From the NCBI GenBank assembly GCA_034002405.1, contig JAVFAS010000047.1, positions 1-30,138 on the forward strand: DNA of 30,138 bases, read 5' to 3'. Origin of the DNA: SZUA-365 sp034002405. Lineage in GTDB: Bacteria > Bacteroidota > Ignavibacteria > SZUA-365. Each line of letters begins with the position of its first letter. Positions within the stretch are counted from its first letter, which is position 1. The notes beneath the pieces were generated by a model. It saw nothing but the letters and a program-made list of their open reading frames with translations. It was not told the DNA's origin and did no database searches. Made by a program: the position numbers and the translations under genes. Positions 6,731 through 13,007 of the stretch are shown piece by piece.

Positions 6731-8458
6731 ATGCGTGCTCAAACAGTAGGGATTACGGGAGCATTTTTCCTCACGATCGCATGTTTCATGACCGGGTGTT
6801 TCCCGAACAAAGTCGCGCATTTGCTCGAGGGAAGGAAGCTCGCGGCGGTGCAGGACTCGCTCGCGCGCATGCCGGGAGCAGACGCACGGACCTTCACGGC
6901 GCGAACGAAGCTCTTCACGACGGACGGCGGCATCTACCTGTTTCCCGATGGTTTTCTCACGCGTGCGGACACGCTCATCGGGACAGGGACGCGCTACGAG
7001 CTCGGATCGGAACAGGGTCACACCGCGCGGTTCGCGATCATGCGGGACAGCATCCGGGCAATGACGTATTACGAACCGCGGCATTCATTCGGCGAGATTG
7101 CCGGGACGGTGGGACTCGGCATTTTCGCACCGTTCCTGACCTACAACGCCGTCGCCTGTCTCGTTTGCCCGAAATGCTGCTTTGGCAGTTGTCCCACCAT
7201 CTATGTTGGCGAACCGGGCGCGAGCGATGTGAGCAGCATGACATCCGTGGGTGATCAGAGCATCACGATGGGCAGGACTTCCTCCGGGGAAATACCACCC
7301 GTCGGAACGGCTGCCGGCGGTGGGATCGTGGCCGAATGCTTTTCGTACTGCGTATCACCATTCGTCCAGCGTCCCGATCTCGACCTGCTCGCGCGTGACG
7401 TTGATACCTCCACCCCTTTCCACCTGCGCGTGACCAACGAGGCGATGGAGTCGCATTTCATCAACCGTCTGGAGCTGCTCTCGGTGGCGCATCCGCACGC
7501 GAGCGAGGTCTATCCCACCGAGGATGGTCGGATCTACGTGGTGCGTGGACTCGAATCCGTCGAACAGGCGCGCAGCGACGATGGCACGGATATCGCCGCG
7601 CTGCTCAACACCCGAGATGACAACGTCTACCGTAGCGGCTTGTCGCGCTTCGATGCGATGACCGCGGACGGCCGGCGTGACGCCATCACCTTCGACATTC
7701 CCAGCGCGGACCTCGTCGACAGTGTCACGGTCGTGCTGCGTGCGCGCAATACGTTGCTGACCACCGCGTTGTTTTACGATGTCGTCCTCGGGCCGCGCGG
7801 ATACAATGCGCTGGAGTGGACCGCGCGCATGGCCGAGGACGAGGCGTATGCACGGCTCTTCTATGCACTGTACGACGAATACGGCGGCGTGCAGGTCAGC
7901 GTCGAGCGCGACGGCCGCTTCGACCCGGTCACGAAATTCGGAGATATCGGTCCGATTGCCTGGAAAGACTTCGCCGTCCGCCTCCCCGTGACGGGGACGA
8001 CGACGCGCGTCCGTTTCACCTTCTTCCCCGACAACCTCATGATCGATCACGTTGCCTGGGCCCGCGAAACGTTGGATGCCCCGGCCTTTGCCGTGCACAC
8101 GGTCACGCCTGACCTGATCGAGGATTTCGATGGAATGACCCGGCCCGAGATTGCCGACAGCGTGGCGCGGCAAGATGAAAGCTATTTGCATGTGACGCCC
8201 GGAGACAGCTATCATTTTCGATACGACCTCCCCGACGGGGGCATGCAGGCCAGCACCGTCCTGCTTCGCTCGCAGGGATACTATTATGAATGGCTGCGCG
8301 GAAGCTGGGTGCGCGACGAGGCCACACAGCCGCCACTGAATATTTTCAACATCGCCGCGATCATCGAACTGCTGCGCGACCGCTGGCTCCATCATTCCCG
8401 GACGCTGGAAGAGGAATTCTTCCACAATCGGGTCCCGCTGAAGGAGAAACGCTCATGA
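6731..8458 (+). CDS. Large lipoprotein with a cysteine cluster, function unknown
   Basis: 575 aa from the ATG at 6731, chosen because AAGGAG precedes it by 5 nt and a signal peptide with lipobox-like FMTGC (Cys23) follows directly; the frame is open back to 6584 but that part contains the promoter. A short hydrophobic stretch at about 125-145 leads into a cysteine cluster, ACLVCPKCCFGSCPTIYVG (142-160), that could bind metal or form disulfides; similar GSCP(T/F)xY motifs occur, from memory, in other Bacteroidota surface proteins. The rest is beta-rich and soluble. It overlaps the next lipoprotein gene by 4 nt (ATGA), so the two are translated together and may work as a pair in the envelope. 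No function assigned. Confidence 0.78.
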   Translation: MRAQTVGITGAFFLTIACFMTGCFPNKVAHLLEGRKLAAVQDSLARMPGADARTFTARTKLFTTDGGIYLFPDGFLTRADTLIGTGTRYELGSEQGHTARFAIMRDSIRAMTYYEPRHSFGEIAGTVGLGIFAPFLTYNAVACLVCPKCCFGSCPTIYVGEPGASDVSSMTSVGDQSITMGRTSSGEIPPVGTAAGGGIVAECFSYCVSPFVQRPDLDLLARDVDTSTPFHLRVTNEAMESHFINRLELLSVAHPHASEVYPTEDGRIYVVRGLESVEQARSDDGTDIAALLNTRDDNVYRSGLSRFDAMTADGRRDAITFDIPSADLVDSVTVVLRARNTLLTTALFYDVVLGPRGYNALEWTARMAEDEAYARLFYALYDEYGGVQVSVERDGRFDPVTKFGDIGPIAWKDFAVRLPVTGTTTRVRFTFFPDNLMIDHVAWARETLDAPAFAVHTVTPDLIEDFDGMTRPEIADSVARQDESYLHVTPGDSYHFRYDLPDGGMQASTVLLRSQGYYYEWLRGSWVRDEATQPPLNIFNIAAIIELLRDRWLHHSRTLEEEFFHNRVPLKEKRS

Positions 8459-9093
8459 GAATCTCACGCCTCCTCCTCCATGCCGCTCGCGCGTTCCTTC
8501 CCGGTTGCTGCGCGCTCATTCTCATCGGCTGCAGCAGCATCTTCGAACTGCGGCACACGGGCGACGTGCTCGAATTACAGTACGCGGGCGAGGAAATCCA
8601 CTGCGAGCTCCTTGCCGTGACCGACAGCATGCTGTATCTCATCCCGACAGCGGACAACGATCCCGCGCTCGGACTCGTGGCGGGTATGATTCATGAAGCC
8701 CCCCCCGTGCTGTTCCCTCGTGGTGAGGTACAGGGCTACATGAACCGTTCCTGGCTGACGCCGGTCCTGCTCTTCCAGCTGTTGCCGACCGTCATGCTCA
8801 CGATCGAGGCGTTCGCGTACGATAAAGAGACATTCGGACTCAACTACGTGCTGCCCACGATCGGCGTGATCGGCATGATCAACCTGTGGGTATTCCACGA
8901 CGGGAGCAACGATCCGCCCGAATTCACGCGCGCGTTGACCCCGGAGGAAATGCAGCTGCTGCGCAGGTACGCACGATATCCGCAGGGACTGACCGCCGAA
9001 CAGCTCGAGTTGCTGCTGTCCGTGCGCAAGCAGACCGCACCCCGCCCGATGCCCGGCACGACATCCGGCATTTCACCCCACACGGGCTCGTAA
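8455..9093 (+). CDS. Lipoprotein with C-terminal helices, unknown function
   Basis: 212 aa. The ATG at 8455 overlaps the stop of the preceding gene (ATGA) and has GAAGGAGA just upstream. Signal peptide with lipobox LIGC (Cys23). Residues about 28-60 (LRHTGDVLELQYAGEEIHCELLAV) form a small beta domain; two hydrophobic helices follow at about 97-117 and 127-145, so it may be membrane-embedded after lipidation. The C-terminus is proline- and threonine-rich. Translational coupling with the large cysteine-cluster lipoprotein suggests a shared complex. Unrecognised family. Its TAA stop is the first triplet of a long palindrome. Confidence 0.78.
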   Translation: MRISRLLLHAARAFLPGCCALILIGCSSIFELRHTGDVLELQYAGEEIHCELLAVTDSMLYLIPTADNDPALGLVAGMIHEAPPVLFPRGEVQGYMNRSWLTPVLLFQLLPTVMLTIEAFAYDKETFGLNYVLPTIGVIGMINLWVFHDGSNDPPEFTRALTPEEMQLLRRYARYPQGLTAEQLELLLSVRKQTAPRPMPGTTSGISPHTGS

Positions 9094-9206
9094 GAAAAAA
9101 CCGCGAATACGCAGAAACGCGAAGAGGAGACGCGAAAGATTGTTCACTCCATAAAATCTTTCGCGTCTCTTTCTTTGCGCTTTGGCGGTTTCGCGGTTTT
9201 CTTCTT
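9091..9206. repeat. Long palindrome, CGCGAAAGATT class, copy 2
   Basis: The left arm TAAGAAAAAACCGCGAATAC and onward (9091-9140) pairs with the right arm 9156-9206. The innermost 15 bp, GAGACGCGAAAGATT against AATCTTTCGCGTCTC, is perfect. The left tip is the TAA stop of the preceding gene. Confidence 0.9.
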
Positions 9207-9219
9207 GACCATCCCGCGG

Positions 9220-9225
9220 TATTTT
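9220..9225 (+). promoter_or_regulatory. Putative -10 box (TATTTT) 5 nt before the ATG
   Basis: TATTTT followed by GCAGG and the ATG at 9231. If it is a -10 box the mRNA would start at or next to the ATG; alternatively GCAGG acts as a weak ribosome site and the promoter is elsewhere. Confidence 0.35.
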
Positions 9226-9230
9226 GCAGG

Positions 9231-9692
9231 ATGCTTACCATTCTCGCCGCGATCCTCGCACCGTTTTTCATCGCGGGCTTCGTCGATTTCTGGATGAAGG
9301 AGCGCACGAAGCGCCGGCTGTACCGCGCGGGCCGGGGTTGGGCGCATATGCCCCGCTACCTGATGCATGAAAACGGCTGGCACTGGTACATCACGGGAAT
9401 CTGGGTCGCGCTGCTCATGGTTCAGGTGATCGTCTTCGCGGGTCCCTGGCAGATCCTGCTTGGTGCGGTGTTGTTCTACACCGAAGATATCGCCTATTAT
9501 GTCTTCACCCGGGTCGCGTATGGCGGGACGGAGCGCCGCGAATTCCTCCCCGCCGAGCTTCCCTGGCTCCATGGTGACTTCCGCTGGTACCGCCGCCTCG
9601 TCGGCGACCGCTATCCCCGCCGCACCTTCCTGATCGTCTATGGTGCGCAGTGGTTGGTGTTTATCGTCCTGCTTTTTCTCCTCTGGCCATAA
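9231..9692 (+). CDS. Small integral membrane protein, unknown
   Basis: 153 aa. The frame is open far upstream, but the palindrome occupies that stretch and the ATG at 9231 begins directly with a hydrophobic segment. Four hydrophobic segments: about 1-17, 55-72, 73-90 and 133-152. Between them are conserved-looking polar patches: MPRYLMHENGWHWYITG, YTEDIAYYVFT and LPWLHGDFRWYRR. The acidic/aromatic YTEDIAYY in a membrane segment is unusual and may be functional. Not recognised. It converges with the anti-sigma gene across a long palindrome. Confidence 0.72.
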   Translation: MLTILAAILAPFFIAGFVDFWMKERTKRRLYRAGRGWAHMPRYLMHENGWHWYITGIWVALLMVQVIVFAGPWQILLGAVLFYTEDIAYYVFTRVAYGGTERREFLPAELPWLHGDFRWYRRLVGDRYPRRTFLIVYGAQWLVFIVLLFLLWP

Positions 9693-9961
9693 GAAAGACC
9701 GCAAAAACGAGAAAAACTGCAAAAACGAGAAAGACCGCAAAAACGCCAAAGCGCAAAAAAAGAGACGCGAAAGAATTATTCGTAGCGCTCTCACGTCATC
9801 AAAAAAGCGTTTGAATAATCTTTCGCGTCTCTTCTTCGCGTCTTTGCGTTTTGGCGGTCTTCTTCCTTTCGCGTTTTGGCGGTCTTCTTCCTTTCGCGTT
9901 TTCGCGGTCCCCTTTCCTTCGTGCCTTTCTTCGTGATTTCGAGTCTTGGTGGTTTTTCTTA
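9690..9961. repeat. Long compound palindrome, CGCGAAAGATT class, copy 3
   Basis: Starts at the TAA stop of the membrane protein gene (TAAGAAAGACCGCAAAAACG) and ends at a TTA that is the stop, on the other strand, of the duplicated anti-sigma end. The left arm repeats GAAAGACCGCAAAAACG-type units and holds GAGACGCGAAAGAATTATTC at 9761-9780. The right arm holds the match from 9815 onward, then two copies of TTTTGGCGGTCTTCTTCCTTT and further diverged units. It lies between two convergent genes, a natural place for a two-way terminator. Confidence 0.85.
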
Positions 9962-10064
9962 CCGCTTCAGAATGAAGGGACGAATGTTCCGCTCACCCAA
10001 GTCCGTGGTGACGGCGAGGAGGTAATACCCGTTCGGGATGCCCTCGAAGGATACGTTTTCCCGC
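9938..10064. other. Duplicated contig end (assembly artefact), copy 1
   Basis: These 127 bases are identical to 10165-10291, on the other side of the N run. They hold the last 35 codons of the anti-sigma gene plus its stop (TTA at 9959-9961). An exact 127-base overlap between contig ends equals a common maximum assembler k-mer, so the copy is almost certainly not real. Confidence 0.85.
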
Positions 10065-10164
10065 NNNNNNNNNNNNNNNNNNNNNNNNNNNNNNNNNNNN
10101 NNNNNNNNNNNNNNNNNNNNNNNNNNNNNNNNNNNNNNNNNNNNNNNNNNNNNNNNNNNNNNNN
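10065..10164. other. Assembly gap, 100 N
   Basis: A run of exactly 100 N, the usual placeholder for a gap of unknown size, flanked by the 127-base exact duplication. Confidence 0.99.
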
Positions 10165-10185
10165 TTCGAGTCTTGGTGGTTTTTC

Positions 10186-11481
10186 TTACCGCTTCAGAAT
10201 GAAGGGACGAATGTTCCGCTCACCCAAGTCCGTGGTGACGGCGAGGAGGTAATACCCGTTCGGGATGCCCTCGAAGGATACGTTTTCCCGCCAGGTGCCC
10301 GAGGCGCGCGTGTCCGAAACCGCCACCTCGCGCAACCGTGTGCCCGTGATGTCATAGACCGTCACCGCCACACGACGTTCCTCCGTAAGGGTGTATTCGA
10401 CCATGGCATCATCCGAGGTCGCGGGATTGGGATGCATGCTCGTTCCGACGAGCGCGATGGGGCGGGCGGGGACCGGAGCTTCGTTGCTGGAGGGCTCCAT
10501 GCCTCGGGCCCGTTCGACCGAACGACGTGCATCCGCCGGCAGGGCATCAAGAAATTCCTTCGAGGGCTCGAACCAGTAGAGGTAGTAATAATCTTCCGTA
10601 TCGGACATCAGTCTGGTGGCCGGACCGGCACTCCATACACGCACGGCGACGAGTTCCTTTCCCGCGTACTTGCCACTACCTACATCCGGATCTTTTTCAC
10701 CTTTTTCTTTGCTCGTCAGCCTCGTGAATGTCTGTCCGCGGGAGTTGGTCACGAGAACGGGTGCGCAATGCGTGGCATCACCACGATGACCATCGCCGTT
10801 CGCATCCGAGCCGGCGCCGGCCTTCCTGACACTATCCGGATGGGTGAACGTGAGGGTATAGGTGACATAGCCTTTATCCGGATGTTCCTTCATGCCCTCC
10901 GAGACGATCCAGGATTTTGGATTCGTGTCGGGATGATGGAAGTACACCGTGCTGTCGGGTCCGATGCTCAGTCCGATGCGCCGGAGGGCGATGGAGTCGA
11001 GGACCAGCACGGTACTCGACTGAATCTGCTCGCTCGTCCATGCCGCGAACAGCGCATTACGTCGCGCATGCTCGAGCGAGTCGTCAACACCGGTCCGTGA
11101 GTGGGCGGTGGGAGCGTGCATGTGCGGGCGAGGAAGCACCTGCTCCGACGAATCGCTGTAAGAATCCTGTGACGCCGGGCGATCCTCGGTCTGCCCGGAT
11201 TCCGATTGACGTGCGGATGTTTCGTTGGGTTGCCGGATCTGCTGATATGGTGGAGCATCCTGAAACAAACCGAAAAGTAGGACGAGAATCGTGAGCACTG
11301 CCATGACACCTCCCGTGATGATAATGGGGGTTGGATGAATACGGGTGTTCGTGGTGTACGGCCGCGTCGTCTGCCGGGCGTGGGTGGTAACGAAGGCACG
11401 TGCTGCGTCGGGGGAAATGACCGGCGCCGTTTCCCGTGCGCGTTGGAACAGGGCGTCGAGCTGTCGTTGCTTCTCGTTCAT
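10186..11481 (-). CDS. Anti-sigma factor-like membrane protein with a T9SS sorting domain
   Basis: 431 aa. Its start overlaps the stop of the ECF sigma gene (ATGA at 11478-11481), the classical sigma/anti-sigma arrangement. Residues 1-50 are polar and would be the cytoplasmic sigma-binding part; residues 53-73 (IIITGGVMAVLTILVLLFGLF) are the single transmembrane helix. Residues 75-345 would be periplasmic and include a low-complexity linker (80-130). Residues about 346-431 are a type A Por sorting domain (MHPNPATSDDAMVEYTL, VYDITGTRL, IPNGYYLLAV, final LKR). A sorting domain on a protein held by an uncleaved inner-membrane helix is odd: T9SS normally exports free periplasmic substrates. The anti-sigma role is inferred from gene order and topology; no zinc-binding ZAS motif is present. 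Confidence 0.8.
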   Translation of the reverse strand: MNEKQRQLDALFQRARETAPVISPDAARAFVTTHARQTTRPYTTNTRIHPTPIIITGGVMAVLTILVLLFGLFQDAPPYQQIRQPNETSARQSESGQTEDRPASQDSYSDSSEQVLPRPHMHAPTAHSRTGVDDSLEHARRNALFAAWTSEQIQSSTVLVLDSIALRRIGLSIGPDSTVYFHHPDTNPKSWIVSEGMKEHPDKGYVTYTLTFTHPDSVRKAGAGSDANGDGHRGDATHCAPVLVTNSRGQTFTRLTSKEKGEKDPDVGSGKYAGKELVAVRVWSAGPATRLMSDTEDYYYLYWFEPSKEFLDALPADARRSVERARGMEPSSNEAPVPARPIALVGTSMHPNPATSDDAMVEYTLTEERRVAVTVYDITGTRLREVAVSDTRASGTWRENVSFEGIPNGYYLLAVTTDLGERNIRPFILKR

Positions 11482-12065
11482 GATTCCGCCTCGATTTCCA
11501 TGCCTTCGATGGTGGCTTCACTCCGCTTCTTCACTGCTTCCGCATCGTGTTCATTCAGCTGTGCCGCGAGCCGCTGACGTGCCCGCGCGATGCGGGATTT
11601 CACACCGGAGAGGGATCCGCCCTGCAGTTCACGGATTTCCTCGAGACGAAGTCCCGCCAGTTCGAACAGCGCCAGCGCCTCGCGCTGCCTCGCCGGCAGC
11701 CGTGCAATGCATTCATGCAGAAGACGCAGATCCGGTTGAAGATCCGGTGCCGCGGCGGCATCGATGGCAAGGTCCTCGTGCTTCTCCTCCAGACGAAGGA
11801 ACAGCCGGCCCCACCGACCCGAGCGCCAGAACAGCCGGCGGGCGATGGCGATGAGAAAGAACAGGAAGGACGCGGGTTCGCGCAGCGTGTGAAAACGCTC
11901 CAGTCCGATCAACAGGCTTTCTGCCACGATGTCCCGCGCCTGCTCGCTGTCCCGCGTCATCGCGCGCACATAGCGGACAAACGCCGCGTGATGCGTGTCC
12001 AGCAGTCGCATGAATGCATCCTGCTGCTGCGTTGTCAACGGATGGGGAACAGGGGTCGTGGACAT
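11478..12065 (-). CDS. ECF-family RNA polymerase sigma factor
   Basis: 195 aa. Region 2 spans about 24-88 (AFVRYVRAMTRDSEQARDIVAE, then FLFFLIAIARRLFWR). Region 4 spans about 113-168 (IARLPARQREALALFELAGL, LEEIRELQGGSLSGVKSRIARA), a helix-turn-helix for the -35 box. Only regions 2 and 4 are present, as expected for ECF factors. An acidic tail (170-195) extends over the anti-sigma start. The ATG at 12065 is chosen because an upstream extension to 12179 would be encoded by a palindromic repeat. Co-translated with the membrane protein that follows. The regulon is unknown. Confidence 0.9.
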   Translation of the reverse strand: MSTTPVPHPLTTQQQDAFMRLLDTHHAAFVRYVRAMTRDSEQARDIVAESLLIGLERFHTLREPASFLFFLIAIARRLFWRSGRWGRLFLRLEEKHEDLAIDAAAAPDLQPDLRLLHECIARLPARQREALALFELAGLRLEEIRELQGGSLSGVKSRIARARQRLAAQLNEHDAEAVKKRSEATIEGMEIEAES

Positions 12066-12148
12066 CAGCCGATCACGATACTCCGCGGTTTCAAAGGCCG
12101 TACATGAGAATAGAGACACATCCCCCGGAAAAGTCGCACCATCCGCTG

Positions 12149-12408
12149 AAAAAAGAAGACCGCCAAAACGCAAAATCACGAAAAGAAACGCGAATGACTT
12201 TTCATTACGCGCTCAATATTCTGTAACGCGTTCTCATAATCTTTCGCGTCTCTTCTTCGCGTCTTTGCGTTTTGGCGGTCTNNNNNNNNNNTCTTTCGCG
12301 TCTCTTCTTCGCGTCTTTGCGTTTTGGCGGTCTCCTTCCTTTCGCGTTTTCGCGGTCCCCTTTCCTTCGTGCCTTTCTTCGTGTCTTCGAGTCTTGGTGG
12401 TTTTTTCT
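12149..12408. repeat. Long compound palindrome, CGCGAAAGATT class, copy 4, broken by a gap
   Basis: The left arm GAAAAAAGAAGACCGCCAAA with AAACGCGAATGACTT ends at 12200. The right arm begins near 12238 (AATCTTTCGCGTCTCTTCTT) and continues past the N run to TTGGTGGTTTTTTCTT, next to the stop of the YbaK gene at 12409. It separates YbaK (upstream on the minus strand) from the sigma operon and fills the gene-free stretch 12066-12408; no other gene is visible there. Confidence 0.85.
12282..12291. other. Assembly gap, 10 N
   Basis: Ten N flanked by an exact 42-base duplication (12240-12281 equals 12292-12333), all inside the palindromic element. The join was probably forced across a repeat. Confidence 0.97.
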
Positions 12409-12873
12409 TCAGCTCAGGTCGACGAAGGAAGCCCCGATGAGGTCGGCAAGGTGGGTGGGATTGATCAGCAGCTGCGCGCCGTGGGCACCGGCACTGACAT
12501 AGATGCGCTCGTGCAGTTGCGCGGTTTCATCTATCCAGGTCGGATACTGCTTTTTCATGCCGATGGGGGAACAGCCGCCGCGAATATACCCGGTGAGCGG
12601 CAGCAGCTCACGCACGTGAATCATTTCGACCTTCTTGTTGCCGCTGGCGAGCGCGGCTTTTTTCAGGTCGAGTTCGAACGGTCCGGGAATGCAGAACACA
12701 CACAACCCCGTCTTGTCTCCCCGCGCCACCAACGTCTTGAACACCTGCTCGTGCGTCGCCCCGATCTTGTCCGCCACCGCGATGGCGTCGATCGCCCCGT
12801 CCGCGCTATCGTAGCTGATCTGCTCGTGGGGGATGTGTTTCGCTTCGAGAATGCGGGTGGCGTTGGTTTTCAT
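12409..12873 (-). CDS. ybaK: Cys-tRNA(Pro)/aminoacyl-tRNA deacylase, YbaK/EbsC family
   Basis: 154 aa. The start KTNATRILEAKHIPHE, KTLVARGDKTGLCVFCIPG (the catalytic lysine is K46 in VFKTLV) and the G-G-C-S-P-I-G-M-K-K motif at 99-108 are diagnostic of YbaK. The enzyme clears Cys-tRNA(Pro) made by prolyl-tRNA synthetase. The ATG at 12873 fits the family start; the frame extends 12 codons upstream, but those are encoded by the hairpin repeat at 12889-12936. No strong ribosome binding site. The stop codon directly adjoins a palindrome. Confidence 0.93.
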   Translation of the reverse strand: MKTNATRILEAKHIPHEQISYDSADGAIDAIAVADKIGATHEQVFKTLVARGDKTGLCVFCIPGPFELDLKKAALASGNKKVEMIHVRELLPLTGYIRGGCSPIGMKKQYPTWIDETAQLHERIYVSAGAHGAQLLINPTHLADLIGASFVDLS

Positions 12874-12888
12874 GGTCAATGTCGCATT

Positions 12889-12936
12889 GTCAAAAGGTGA
12901 AAGAGTCAAATCCTTTTGACCCTTTCACCTTTTGAC
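12889..12936. terminator. 22-bp stem hairpin between the carboxykinase-like gene and ybaK
   Basis: GTCAAAAGGTGAAAGAGTCAAA at 12889-12910 pairs with 12914-12936 with one mismatch and a 3-base loop. On the minus strand it lies after the carboxykinase-like gene and 16 nt before the ybaK ATG, so it could end the upstream transcript or hide the ybaK start. The TTTTGAC/TTTCACC wording continues as a tandem repeat to 13004. Confidence 0.6.
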
Positions 12937-13004
12937 GATTTCACCTTTTGACGATTTCNNNNNNNNNNTTTCACCTTTTGACGATTTCACCTTTTGACGA
13001 TTTC
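12923..13004. repeat. Tandem repeat TTTCACCTTTTGACGA, with N gap
   Basis: A 16-bp unit repeated about four times, interrupted by ten N at 12959-12968. Bases 12923-12958 are identical to 12969-13004 (36 bases), so the copy number is uncertain. It starts 4 bases beyond the carboxykinase-like stop codon. Confidence 0.85.
12959..12968. other. Assembly gap, 10 N
   Basis: Ten N within the 16-bp tandem repeat, flanked by an exact 36-base duplication. Confidence 0.97.
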
Positions 13005-13007
13005 TGC

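Noticed and set aside
7355..8425. 356-codon antisense frame opposite the cysteine-cluster lipoprotein
   Set aside because: No recognisable domain, while the plus strand has promoter, ribosome site, signal peptide and a coupled neighbour.
9938..10291. Genuine duplication of the anti-sigma gene end
   Set aside because: The copies are identical over exactly 127 bases and separated by a standard 100-N placeholder, which fits an unmerged contig overlap.
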